Assembly (NCBI GenBank): GCA_947378785.1
Contig: CANCLK010000031.1
Location: 1-34,349 of the forward strand
From: Comamonadaceae bacterium
Lineage (GTDB): Bacteria; Pseudomonadota; Gammaproteobacteria; Burkholderiales; Burkholderiaceae_C
DNA length: 34,349 nt
Direction: 5' to 3'
Under the pieces are notes generated by a model. That model was not told the DNA's origin and did no database searches. It was given only the letters and a program-made list of their open reading frames with translations. This document shows positions 8,512 through 16,572 of this stretch, piece after piece. Position 1 is the first letter of the stretch. Every line of letters begins with the position of its first letter. A program made the position numbers and the translations under genes.

Positions 8512-9150
8512 TCAGCCGGCGTCAGGTTGCAGCGCCGGGGTTGCCAACCGAAAGGCCTCGATGCTTGAGCAGACCGCGTCAACAGCACTGATGAGCGGCC
8601 AGCGCTCTATGTCTACCTTGAAGCGACGTGCGCTTTCAACTTGTGGAATGAGATAGATGTCCGCCATAGAAGGCGCATCGCCAAAGCAAAAATCACCACG
8701 CCGTTGGTCTGCGGCCAGCAAAGCCTCAAAGGCATCGAAACCGGCCGAGATCCAAGTCGAACACCAGCGATTGATGGCCGCCTCGTCAGCACCGAATTCA
8801 CTGCGCAGCGCTTCCAAAATACGCCGGTTATTGATCGGATGGATGTCGCAGCCGACGATAGCCGCCAATGCCCGCACATGCGCTCGATCATCGGCGTCGG
8901 TCGGCAAAAATGGGGGCGTCGGATAGCTCTCTTCCAGCCATTCGATGATGGCCGGCGATTGCGTTTTGATCTGCCCGTCAAGCTCCAGCGCAGGCACCAT
9001 GCCTTGCGGATTCACTGAACGAAAGGCCTCGCTCAGGTGCTCCTCGCGGCGCAAATCCACGGCCACATAGTTGTAGGCCAATCCTTTGAGATTCAGGGCA
9101 ATCCGCAGCCGGTGCGAGGTGCCGCTGCGAAAGAAGCTGTGCAGATTCAT
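8512..9150 (-). CDS. nagL: Maleylpyruvate isomerase (zeta-class glutathione transferase)
   Basis: 212 residues from ATG 9150 (a GTG one codon earlier is also open). The zeta-GST start MNLHSFFRSGTSHRLRIAL corresponds to the S-S/T-x3-R-x-R-I-A-L active loop; NPQGMVPALELDG and QSPAIIEWLEE form the glutathione site, and FCFGDAPSMADIYLIPQV is the C-terminal helical domain. The family isomerises maleylacetoacetate or maleylpyruvate with glutathione. Its place behind fumarylpyruvate hydrolase and gentisate dioxygenase points to maleylpyruvate to fumarylpyruvate. It starts 3 bp after the upstream stop and ends the operon. Maleylacetoacetate isomerase is the alternative on sequence alone. Confidence 0.85.
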   Translation of the reverse strand: MNLHSFFRSGTSHRLRIALNLKGLAYNYVAVDLRREEHLSEAFRSVNPQGMVPALELDGQIKTQSPAIIEWLEESYPTPPFLPTDADDRAHVRALAAIVGCDIHPINNRRILEALRSEFGADEAAINRWCSTWISAGFDAFEALLAADQRRGDFCFGDAPSMADIYLIPQVESARRFKVDIERWPLISAVDAVCSSIEAFRLATPALQPDAG

Positions 9151-9153
9151 CAC

Positions 9154-9858
9154 TTACTCCGCAGCGGCAATGGTCAGTGAAATGCTACCAACACCTTCGA
9201 CAGAGCCTTCAATGTGGTCGCCCGCCACAACCGGGCCGACGCCTTCGGGTGTGCCGGTGAAGATCAGGTCGCCGGGTTCGAGGTGGTAGAACAGCGACAA
9301 GTCAGCAATTTGTTCGCGGATGTTCCAGATCAGCTTGTTCAGGTCTGATTTTTGGCGGGGCTGGCCGTTCACCGTCAGTTCCAGCGCTGCGTTCTCAATC
9401 ACCACGCCGGGCATCGGGACGACTTCAGAGACCACCGCCGATTGCTCAAAGTCTTTGCCCAAATCCCAAGGACGACCTTTGTCACGGGCGAAGAGCTGCA
9501 GGTCGCGCCGCGTCATGTCCAGACCGCAGGCGTAACCGTAAATGAGGGTGTGTGCGTCCTCCGCTTTGACACGAAACCCCGGTTTACCAACGACCAAGAC
9601 CAGTTCCATCTCATAGTGGTAATTGGTGGTTTCAGGTGGGTAAGCCACGGTAGCGCCACTTTGGACCAAGGTCTGCGGCGACTTGTTGAAATAGAACGGA
9701 CGCTCAATCGACTTGTCGACAGGTTTACCCATCTCGATAGCATGCGCGTGGTAGTTGCGACCGACACAGAAGATGCGGTTGATTGGCAGGCGTTCGGTTT
9801 TGCCGCGGATGGGCAGTGACGGGACGGCCGGAGGTGCCCAGAGGTAGGTGGTGGTCAT
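9154..9858 (-). CDS. nagK: Fumarylpyruvate hydrolase (FAA hydrolase family)
   Basis: 234 residues, FAH-domain hydrolase that cleaves fumarylpyruvate to fumarate and pyruvate, the last step of the gentisate route. IFCVGRNYHAHAIEMG begins the fold, K59 lies in FYFNKSPQ, and the metal-binding acidic triad is visible as E83 and E85 (HYEMELVLVV) and D114 (CGLDMTRRDLQ). A GTPEGVGPV loop lies near the C-terminus. It sits 30 bp after gentisate dioxygenase and 3 bp before the isomerase. The substrate is inferred from that order; FAH-domain proteins also act on related 3-oxoacids. Confidence 0.88.
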   Translation of the reverse strand: MTTTYLWAPPAVPSLPIRGKTERLPINRIFCVGRNYHAHAIEMGKPVDKSIERPFYFNKSPQTLVQSGATVAYPPETTNYHYEMELVLVVGKPGFRVKAEDAHTLIYGYACGLDMTRRDLQLFARDKGRPWDLGKDFEQSAVVSEVVPMPGVVIENAALELTVNGQPRQKSDLNKLIWNIREQIADLSLFYHLEPGDLIFTGTPEGVGPVVAGDHIEGSVEGVGSISLTIAAAE

Positions 9859-9888
9859 CGTAAAAGGTCCTATTAGAAAAATTAAAAA

Positions 9889-10926
9889 TCAGGGGCGCGT
9901 TTCGTAGACGCCGAGCTTTTGGTGCAGCGGCGTCTCGTCAGCAATAAAAATGAAAGCAGCTTGTGTGGTCGATGCGTTGCTCAAGGTCACCGGTGTGTAG
10001 CCGGGCGCGCAGCAAGTGTCGGCCTCGGCCAGTTGAAAATTCTGGTCTGCTACTTGGACTTTGGCGCCGCCTTCGATAACGTGGAACACCATCGCCGGGC
10101 TGCGTGTGGGCAGCGACAGGGTTTGCCCCGGACGCAGCATCAAGGCATAGAAACCCAAGATGTTTTCTGCGTGCTCGCCGGTCTGCGGATTGGCGTAGGT
10201 GATTTGCACCGCTTGCTCATGCGGCTGGTTGGCCGCGAGCGACTCGAGCGCGGCGCGTGCATCAGCCCAGGGGTAACGCAGCATCGGGTAAGCCTTGTTG
10301 GAGCGCTCGAACACCGGGCTGGGCAGCAGGCCACCACGGGCATAAGAACGTTCGCCATGACCGGGCGTCACTTCTTGGCGACCACCGTTGACGTGGTAAC
10401 TCGTCTCCATGTAATAGACCAGCGGCAAATCAAGCACGTCGAGCCAGATCACCGGTTCTGTGCCGTCGTGGCCATGCTCGTGCCATAGACCTGTGGGCGT
10501 GAGGATCAAGTCTCCGCGCAGCATCGGGCATTTTTCGCCATCGACGGTCGACCAAGCGCCTTCGCCCTCGACCACCATGCGCACCGCATTAGGCGTGTGG
10601 CGATGTGAGGGTGCCCATTCGCCCGGCAGCAGCAGTTGCATGCCCAAGTACATGGCTGCGCTGGCCTGCATCTTGTCGAGGCCATGGCCCGGATTGGCCA
10701 GCACCAACACGCGGCGCTCTGCCTTTTCGATGGGTGTGAGTTCTCCCGCCTGAATGAGCAAGGGCCGGATAGCGGCATACGGCCAGTGCGTGGCCCGGGT
10801 GTGCAGGGTGGGCTTGCTAGGCGGCAAGACGCCGCGCAGGTTGGGCCACAGCGGCACCAAGTTTTGCGCGGTCAGCGCAGCAACATAGTCGGCGGGCAGG
10901 TCTTCGAGGCGTCCGAGTTCGTTCAT
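9889..10926 (-). CDS. nagI: Gentisate 1,2-dioxygenase
   Basis: 345 residues from ATG 10926; the frame remains open further upstream but would run into the Bug gene. Bicupin Fe(II) ring-cleavage enzyme converting gentisate to maleylpyruvate. The first cupin carries the iron ligands in APSHRHTPNAVRMVVEGEG (H-x-H) with WHEHGHDG downstream; the second cupin is the C-terminal third (VFHVIEGGAKV). Length matches the family. It lies 7 bp after the Bug receptor stop. Ring-hydroxylating, ring-opening, hydrolase and isomerase genes are contiguous, which supports gentisate over 1-hydroxy-2-naphthoate as substrate. Confidence 0.93.
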   Translation of the reverse strand: MNELGRLEDLPADYVAALTAQNLVPLWPNLRGVLPPSKPTLHTRATHWPYAAIRPLLIQAGELTPIEKAERRVLVLANPGHGLDKMQASAAMYLGMQLLLPGEWAPSHRHTPNAVRMVVEGEGAWSTVDGEKCPMLRGDLILTPTGLWHEHGHDGTEPVIWLDVLDLPLVYYMETSYHVNGGRQEVTPGHGERSYARGGLLPSPVFERSNKAYPMLRYPWADARAALESLAANQPHEQAVQITYANPQTGEHAENILGFYALMLRPGQTLSLPTRSPAMVFHVIEGGAKVQVADQNFQLAEADTCCAPGYTPVTLSNASTTQAAFIFIADETPLHQKLGVYETRP

Positions 10927-10933
10927 GGTGTTT

Positions 10934-11944
10934 TCAATCCAGGCTGATGTTTTTGCGTTTGACCAACTCAGCGTAAATTTTGCTCTTGATCTCTGCGTTT
11001 TTACGCATTTCTTCGGGCGTCCAGTTGAGGGTCTCGAAGGCAAAGTTGTTGAAGCGAGCTTTCACCTCCGGGTCAGCCAAGACCTTCAGCACATCGGCAT
11101 GAATCTTGGCCTTGACGTCGCTGGCAATGCCCTTGGGGGCCAGCAGAGAGACGAATGAATTGACTTCAAAACCAGCCGGACCACCCGCTTCGACCATGGT
11201 CGGAACGTCTGGCATTTGCGGGATGCGCTTGGCTGCAGCAATGGCGATGTAGCGCAGCTTGCCGGCTTTGTAGATGCCTTGGCTGGAAGGCAGGCTGGCG
11301 AAGCTCCACTGAACGTCACCAGCACCCACCGAGGTGAAGAGTTGCGAGACTTCACGAAACGCCACGTGGGTCATCTCGGTATTGGTCAACAACGACAAGT
11401 GTTCACCGCCCAGATGGCCGGGGCTTCCGACGCCCCAAGAACCATAGCTGACGGCGTTCGGTGCGACCTTGGAGGCGTTGATCAGGTCTTTCATGTTTTG
11501 CCACTTGGAGTCGGTGGCCACGGCGACGAGAAACGGCGTTCTGAACAGCGGTGCGACCGGGTCAAAGTTATTCAGCGTCACATAGCCTTTGGCTTTGTAG
11601 AGATGCGGCAAAGCGGCCAAGTGCTCGCTGTCAAGTTGGATCAATGTGTAGCCATCGGCCGCTGTGCGTTGGGTCGCCTCAATGGCGATGAAGCCGCCAC
11701 CCCCGGGCTTGTTGTTGATGAGGACGGGCTGATTCCAAAGCTTGGACAGTTTTTCAGAGACTTGCCGCAGCACCGCATCCGGGCCGCTGCCGGCCGCAAA
11801 AGCGGTGACGATGGTGACCGGCTTGGTGGGGAAGTTGCTGGTGGTTTGTGCCAAGGCCTGCACGCAAAAAGACGTCAATAAAGAGGCTATAGAAGCCGCC
11901 AAAAAAGTTGTTTTGGAGAGCAGCGGCTGTTTAAAAATTGTCAT
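10934..11944 (-). CDS. Bug/TctC-family tricarboxylate-type solute-binding protein
   Basis: 336 residues. Signal peptide to about residue 32 (ASLLTSFCVQALA), then the family pattern FPTKPVTIVTAFAAGSGPDA, QPVLINNKPGGGGFIA, a YGSWGVGSPGHLGGE ligand loop and DVPTMVEAGGPAGFE. Periplasmic binding proteins of this family serve TctABC transporters but are hugely expanded as orphans in Burkholderiales. No tctA or tctB is present here. Position between the hydroxylase and the dioxygenase suggests it binds an aromatic acid such as 3-hydroxybenzoate or gentisate for uptake or sensing (inference). Confidence 0.9.
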   Translation of the reverse strand: MTIFKQPLLSKTTFLAASIASLLTSFCVQALAQTTSNFPTKPVTIVTAFAAGSGPDAVLRQVSEKLSKLWNQPVLINNKPGGGGFIAIEATQRTAADGYTLIQLDSEHLAALPHLYKAKGYVTLNNFDPVAPLFRTPFLVAVATDSKWQNMKDLINASKVAPNAVSYGSWGVGSPGHLGGEHLSLLTNTEMTHVAFREVSQLFTSVGAGDVQWSFASLPSSQGIYKAGKLRYIAIAAAKRIPQMPDVPTMVEAGGPAGFEVNSFVSLLAPKGIASDVKAKIHADVLKVLADPEVKARFNNFAFETLNWTPEEMRKNAEIKSKIYAELVKRKNISLD

Positions 11945-11975
11945 GTTGTGTCTCAATGTCGTTGATGAATGTGGA

Positions 11976-13178
11976 TTAAGCGGTGAGGCAGTTGTCGAGA
12001 TTCCAGCCGTAGAGCCATTCCATGGCGTCATAAAACCGCTCCGGGGACCGGTTTTTCCAGAGCTCGTTGCGCACCAAGCGCTCGACGCCTTTGGCGTGAA
12101 AGATGCGGCCCATCTCGCGCGCTGACAACACGATGCGGGCGGTGCGGGCGACGCGGCAGCGCTGGTACAAGGCAAAAGCTTTGTCGAAGTCGTTGTCGTT
12201 GACGCGCAGGGCCTCACCCAAAGTGACTGCATCTTCCATGGCCATGCAGGCGCCCTGTGCCAAGTACTGCAGCGTGGCGTGGGCGGCGTCGCCCAGCAGC
12301 GTGACACGGCCGAAGTTCCACTGCCCGATCGGTTCGCGGTCGGCTGTGGCCCAGCGCGACCAGTCTTTGGGCAGTTCAATCAGTTGCCGGGCCTTCGGGC
12401 AAATGCCATCAAAGTAGCTCAGTACTTCTTCACGGCTGCCCATGCGCACGCTCCACTCTTCCTTGTCACGGCTGTGGAATGTGACGACTACGTTGTACTG
12501 CTCGCCGCCGCGCAACGGGTAATGCACCAGATGGCAATTCGGGCCGACCCAGATCGACGCGGCATTCCATTGCAGGTCCACCGGAAAGTCTTTTTTGTCG
12601 ACGACAGCGCGGTAAACCACATGGCCCGAGACACGGGCTTCGTCGCCAACATACTGCCGGCGCACGGCCGACTTGACGCCGTCGGCGCCAATCAAGGCGA
12701 CGCCGCGGTGCTGGCCGCCTTGGCTGTCAAACACCGTCACGCCCTCTTCGTCTTGCTCGATCCGCTGGACCTGGGTGCCGGTCGCAACTTCGATGCGATC
12801 CGAGGCCTTGGCACCATCCAGCAAAGCCATGTGCGCATCAGCGCGGTGAATCACGGCGTAGGGATTACCGAAGCGCTTGAGGAAGGCCTCGCCCGTGGGG
12901 ATGTGACCGACTTGGTATTCGTCTAGCGCGTCGTGCATCACCATAAAATCGGTGTACACCGCTTTGCTGCGGGCGATTTCGCCCACGCCCAAGGCGTCAA
13001 AAGCGGCAAAGCCGTTGGGGCCTACTTGCAGACCGGCACCAATTTCACCCAAGGCCGCTGCTTGCTCCAGCACCTTCACGTCAAAGCCTTGGCGCGTCAA
13101 TGCCAGCGCCGCAGCCAGTCCGCCAATACCGCCGCCAGCGACGAGCACGGGCAGCGCATTTTTAGGTTTGTTGCTCAT
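11976..13178 (-). CDS. FAD-dependent 3-hydroxybenzoate 6-monooxygenase (salicylate-hydroxylase-like)
   Basis: 400 residues from ATG 13178, which has GGAGA 5 nt upstream; an ATG four codons earlier lacks that spacing. Group A flavoprotein hydroxylase: dinucleotide fold VLVAGGGIGGLAAALALTRQ, the DG motif LIGADGVKSAVRR, and GRVTLLGDAAHATLQYLAQG with AMEDAV, the FAD ribityl site. It should hydroxylate 3-hydroxybenzoate to gentisate with NADH and O2 (xlnD/nagX/mhbM-type). Salicylate 1-hydroxylase is the sequence-level alternative, but the downstream gentisate genes favour the 6-monooxygenase. First gene of the operon, divergent from its LysR regulator. Confidence 0.87.
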   Translation of the reverse strand: MSNKPKNALPVLVAGGGIGGLAAALALTRQGFDVKVLEQAAALGEIGAGLQVGPNGFAAFDALGVGEIARSKAVYTDFMVMHDALDEYQVGHIPTGEAFLKRFGNPYAVIHRADAHMALLDGAKASDRIEVATGTQVQRIEQDEEGVTVFDSQGGQHRGVALIGADGVKSAVRRQYVGDEARVSGHVVYRAVVDKKDFPVDLQWNAASIWVGPNCHLVHYPLRGGEQYNVVVTFHSRDKEEWSVRMGSREEVLSYFDGICPKARQLIELPKDWSRWATADREPIGQWNFGRVTLLGDAAHATLQYLAQGACMAMEDAVTLGEALRVNDNDFDKAFALYQRCRVARTARIVLSAREMGRIFHAKGVERLVRNELWKNRSPERFYDAMEWLYGWNLDNCLTA

Positions 13179-13193
13179 TAAAGTCTCCACGCC

Positions 13194-13278
13194 ATATTGA
13201 TCAGCCGCAAATGTCGGCGCAATAGACTATGGCGTCAAAGACGACTATCGAATACTTCATATATCGTTTTAATATAAT
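13194..13278. promoter_or_regulatory. Divergent operator/promoter region of the gentisate operon and lysR
   Basis: Within the 105 bp gap there are TATTG...CAATA arms (13195-13199 and 13220-13224) with inner GCCG/CGGC, a tight palindrome CGTC-AAA-GACG (13233-13243), and the hexamer GACTAT twice, 18 bp apart (13225-13230, 13243-13248). The palindrome contains a minus-strand TTGACG that could be the -35 of the operon. A perfect TATAAT (13273-13278) faces lysR. LysR regulators usually bind such interrupted inverted repeats, but which one is the site cannot be decided by eye. Confidence 0.4.
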
Positions 13279-13283
13279 GGTGT

Positions 13284-14192
13284 ATGGCTAAACTTGATCT
13301 GGAGTGGCTCGGCGTCTTCGTCGAGGTGTACAAAACGCAAAGCGTCTCGCGCGCAGCGCTGCGGCTGGGCATCGAGCAGGCCAGCGCCAGCATCATGTTG
13401 GGCAAGCTGCGCCGCCATTTTGATGACCGCCTGTTCACGCGCACCTCGGCGGGCATGGAGCCGACACCCAAGGCGCAGAGCATTTACCCCGACCTGTTAG
13501 AGGCCTTGCTGCACATCGAAAAAGCCCGTGGCCAAGGCGGCATCTTCTTGCCAAAACAGGCGGAGCGGGAATTTCACATCTGCATGACCGACATCAGTGA
13601 GATGGTGCTGCTGCCTAAGCTGATCAACCACCTGCAACAGTCAGCGCCAGGCTTGACCTTGAGAGCAGACAAGATTTCCCCAGACAGCCGGCGTCGGCTC
13701 GAATCTGGGGACGTCGATCTCGCCGTCGGTTTCACGCCCGATCTTGAAGCGGGCTTTTACCAGCAGGCCTTGTTTGCGCAAAATTTTGTCTGCTTGGCCG
13801 CCAGCGATCACCCGCGCATCCGCTCCAAGCTCACGCCGCGCGCGTTTGTGGCTGAGGGGCACATCAAGGTCACGGCGTCAGGCACGGGGCATTCCATCGT
13901 CGACAAAGTGCTGGCCCGTCACAAGCTTGAGCGTCGCGTGGTGTTGCACCTGCCCAGTTTTTTGGGCGTCGCCCGTATCGTGGCGCAGACGGAGTTTTTG
14001 GTCATCGTGCCCCGATTGCTAGGCATCGCTTTGGCCTCACAGGAAAAGGTTCAATTACTGGAACCGCCGGTACCCTTGCCGCCCTACAAAGTCAAACAGC
14101 ATTGGCATGAGCGCTTCAACGCCGATGCCGGCAACATCTGGTTGCGCCAGACCATGGTCGGGCTGTTTTCCGGCACGGGGCTGGACGTCTGA
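13284..14192 (+). CDS. LysR-family transcriptional regulator of the gentisate operon
   Basis: 302 residues. The N-terminal HTH is WLGVFVEVYKTQSVSRAALR then LGIEQASASIMLGKLRRHF and DDRLFTRTSAGMEPT; the rest is a two-lobed effector-binding domain of the aromatic-responsive NahR/DntR/NagR type (FHICMTDISEMVLLPKLINH, later SGDVDLAVGF). Divergent arrangement next to the 3-hydroxybenzoate operon predicts aromatic-acid-dependent activation. No ribosome site precedes ATG 13284, and an exact TATAAT ends 5 nt before it, which fits a leaderless transcript. The next in-frame ATG is inside the HTH region, so this start is needed. Confidence 0.92.
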   Translation: MAKLDLEWLGVFVEVYKTQSVSRAALRLGIEQASASIMLGKLRRHFDDRLFTRTSAGMEPTPKAQSIYPDLLEALLHIEKARGQGGIFLPKQAEREFHICMTDISEMVLLPKLINHLQQSAPGLTLRADKISPDSRRRLESGDVDLAVGFTPDLEAGFYQQALFAQNFVCLAASDHPRIRSKLTPRAFVAEGHIKVTASGTGHSIVDKVLARHKLERRVVLHLPSFLGVARIVAQTEFLVIVPRLLGIALASQEKVQLLEPPVPLPPYKVKQHWHERFNADAGNIWLRQTMVGLFSGTGLDV

Positions 14193-14213
14193 GGCTTATC
14201 TTGCCCATCACGT

Positions 14214-15626
14214 TCAGCGCGCCTTCTTCACCGGCCTAGCCCAATTCGCAATACTGACCTGCTTGCCGCGCGCCACGCTCAAGGCGCCCGGGGCGGTGTC
14301 TTTGGTGATGGTCGAGCCGCCGCCGATGGTGCCGCCTGCGCCGAGGGTCACCGGCGCGATCAACACGCAGTTGCTGCCGACGTGGACGTCGGCCTCGATC
14401 ACGGTGCGGTGCTTGTTGGCGCCGTCGTAGTTGGCGGTGATGCTGCCGGCGCCGTAGTTCACGCGTTCGCCCACGGTGGCGTCGCCCAAGTAGGCCAGGT
14501 GATTGGCTTTGGCGCCTTTGGCCAAGGTTGAGTTTTTCACTTCAACAAAGTTGCCGATGTGCACTTCGGGCCCCAGCTTCGCACCGGGCCGCAGCCGGGC
14601 AAACGGGCCGATGAGCGCGCCTTCACCCACCTCGACGCCGAGCTCTTCGCCATCGATGTGCGTGAACGGATGGATCACGGCGCCAGCCGCCATGCGGGCG
14701 TTGGCGATCACGCAGTTGGCCCCAATGCGCACGCCGTCACCAAGGCTGACGTAGCCTTCAAAAACGCAGTTGACGTCGATCTCGACATCGCGCCCGCAGA
14801 CCAGCTGGCCACGCACATCCAAACGTGCCGGGTCGGCCAGACGCGTGCCTTGCGCCATCAGTGCGTCGGCGTTGCGCCGCTGGTAAATGCGCTCCAGCTC
14901 AGCCAACTGCACCGGGCTGTTGACGCCGGCCACCTGCGCGGCGTCGGTGATCTGGTGCGCCAACACGGGCAGGCCGTCGGCCACGGCGAACTTGACGATG
15001 TCGGTGAGGTAGTACTCGCCTTGGGCATTTTGGTTGTCGAGCCGGCTCAACCAAGTGCGCAGCAAGCGCGTGGGCACGGCCATGATGCCGCTGTAAATTT
15101 CGCTGATCTGGCGTTGCGCTGCGCTGGCGTCTTTGTGCTCGACGATGGCCAGCACCTTGCCGCCAGCGCCTTCGCCGCTGTCGCGGACGATGCGGCCGTA
15201 ACCTGTAGGGTCTGGCATGGCCAGCGTCAGCAAGGCCAATTGCTGGCCTGCGCACAGCGCTAGCAGCGCTTGCAAAGTGCTGGCTTGGGTCAAAGGCACA
15301 TCGCCCGACAAAATGAGCGTGATGCCGTCGTCCTTCAGTTGCGGCAGCGCTTGCTGCACAGCATGGCCGGTGCCCAGTTGTGGCTCTTGGCGAACAAACT
15401 GCAGACCCAGCGAGACAGGGGCATCAGCACTCAACGTCGACTCGACCTCGGCAGCGCCGTGACCGGTGATGACCACCGCTTGCCTGGCCGATAACTGGGT
15501 GGCGCATTCAATTACATGCCGTAACAAGCTGCGTCCCCCCAAACGGTGCAACACTTTGGGTAATGCGCTTTTCATCCGTGTGCCCTTACCGGCGGCCATG
15601 ATGACAACGTCTATCGGAGTGCCCAT
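14214..15626 (-). CDS. glmU: Bifunctional UDP-N-acetylglucosamine diphosphorylase / glucosamine-1-phosphate N-acetyltransferase
   Basis: 470 residues, full length. The N-terminal pyrophosphorylase has PIDVVIMAAGKGTRMKSALP; the C-terminal left-handed beta-helix shows hexapeptide repeats (GDGVRIGANCVIANA, VGEGALIGPFARLRPGA) and the acetyltransferase signature VEVKNSTLAKGAKANHLAYL then GDATVGERVNYGAG. It acetylates GlcN-1-P and adds UMP to give UDP-GlcNAc, completing the path begun by GlmS. The start codon overlaps that of the divergent DUF6279 lipoprotein (shared CATG at 15624-15627). Confidence 0.97.
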   Translation of the reverse strand: MGTPIDVVIMAAGKGTRMKSALPKVLHRLGGRSLLRHVIECATQLSARQAVVITGHGAAEVESTLSADAPVSLGLQFVRQEPQLGTGHAVQQALPQLKDDGITLILSGDVPLTQASTLQALLALCAGQQLALLTLAMPDPTGYGRIVRDSGEGAGGKVLAIVEHKDASAAQRQISEIYSGIMAVPTRLLRTWLSRLDNQNAQGEYYLTDIVKFAVADGLPVLAHQITDAAQVAGVNSPVQLAELERIYQRRNADALMAQGTRLADPARLDVRGQLVCGRDVEIDVNCVFEGYVSLGDGVRIGANCVIANARMAAGAVIHPFTHIDGEELGVEVGEGALIGPFARLRPGAKLGPEVHIGNFVEVKNSTLAKGAKANHLAYLGDATVGERVNYGAGSITANYDGANKHRTVIEADVHVGSNCVLIAPVTLGAGGTIGGGSTITKDTAPGALSVARGKQVSIANWARPVKKAR

Positions 15627-16557
15627 GAGATGTCCTGCTTACTTGTCGTTGTTTAAAAACCTGCTGAGGATTATCGGCGCAGCCATGCTTGTCGTGGGCC
15701 TGCAGGGCTGCGGCGCGCTGCGCCTCGCTTACAACCAGTCGCCATTGGCAACGTACTGGTACCTTGACAGCTATCTTGATTTCAACCCAACCCAGCGTCC
15801 GCTCGTGAAGGCAGCGTTAGAAGACATTCACCAATGGCACCGGCAAACGCAATTGCCGCTTTACATCGAGACGCTGGAAAAGCTGCAACACCAAATGCCC
15901 AAAGACATGTCTGCCGCGCAAGCCTGCACACTGTATGCCGAAGTGCAAGACCGCTTGCTGGTGACGTTCGAAGGCATCGCCGCACGTCTGCAGTCTGAAG
16001 GGCAAAGAGGGGGCGACAGAGGGGGTCAAGGCGCTGGCATGCAAGTGCTGGCCAGCTTGGACGGCACACAACTGGCGCACCTCCAGAAAAAGCTGACCAA
16101 AGCCAATGCCAAGTACCGCAAAGACTATGTCGATGGCCCGGCGTCCAAGCTTCGCGAGAAGGGGTTGGAACAAGCGGTGTCACGCGCCGAGAGTCTTTAC
16201 GGAAACCTCACGAACAAGCAAGAAGCCTTACTGGACGCACGGCTTGAAGCCTCCGGTTTCGACCCCGAAGCCGCTTACGCTGAGCGCCTGCGCCGGCAGC
16301 AAGATTTGCTGCAAACGCTGCGCAACCTGAGGCAAGCCTCTGCCGCCACCATGTCAACCAACTTGGGCGGCGTCTTTGCGCGCGTGGCTCTGTCGCCAGA
16401 CCCGAACTACCGGGACTACAACCAAAAAATGCGAACGCAAGCCTGCCAGACATTCGCAGACTTGCACAACAGCATGAGCCCTGAGCAACGCCTCAACGCT
16501 TTGCGCAAGCTGCAAAATTACGAGTTGGATTTGCGTTCGCTGTCAGTCCAACGCTAA
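15625..16557 (+). CDS. DUF6279-type lipoprotein
   Basis: 310 residues from ATG 15625, with CGGAG five nt upstream. KNLLRIIGAAMLVVGLQGC forms a lipoprotein signal with Cys29 as acylation site, followed by GALRLAYNQSPLATYWYLDS, a Tyr-rich hallmark of the DUF6279 lipoproteins of proteobacteria. The remainder is predicted helical and charged (LDFNPTQRPLVKAALEDIHQ) with Gln/Arg-rich heptads. Function unknown. The start codon overlaps that of divergent glmU, so its promoter must lie inside glmU. In-frame TTG codons at 15643 and 15649 are possible later starts that would still leave a signal peptide. Confidence 0.8.
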   Translation: MRCPAYLSLFKNLLRIIGAAMLVVGLQGCGALRLAYNQSPLATYWYLDSYLDFNPTQRPLVKAALEDIHQWHRQTQLPLYIETLEKLQHQMPKDMSAAQACTLYAEVQDRLLVTFEGIAARLQSEGQRGGDRGGQGAGMQVLASLDGTQLAHLQKKLTKANAKYRKDYVDGPASKLREKGLEQAVSRAESLYGNLTNKQEALLDARLEASGFDPEAAYAERLRRQQDLLQTLRNLRQASAATMSTNLGGVFARVALSPDPNYRDYNQKMRTQACQTFADLHNSMSPEQRLNALRKLQNYELDLRSLSVQR

Positions 16558-16572
16558 GGCCAGACCTCAGCG

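Noticed and set aside
10934..12379. 481-residue version of the Bug receptor
   Set aside because: The extension overlaps the monooxygenase gene out of frame and would bury the signal peptide beginning at ATG 11944.
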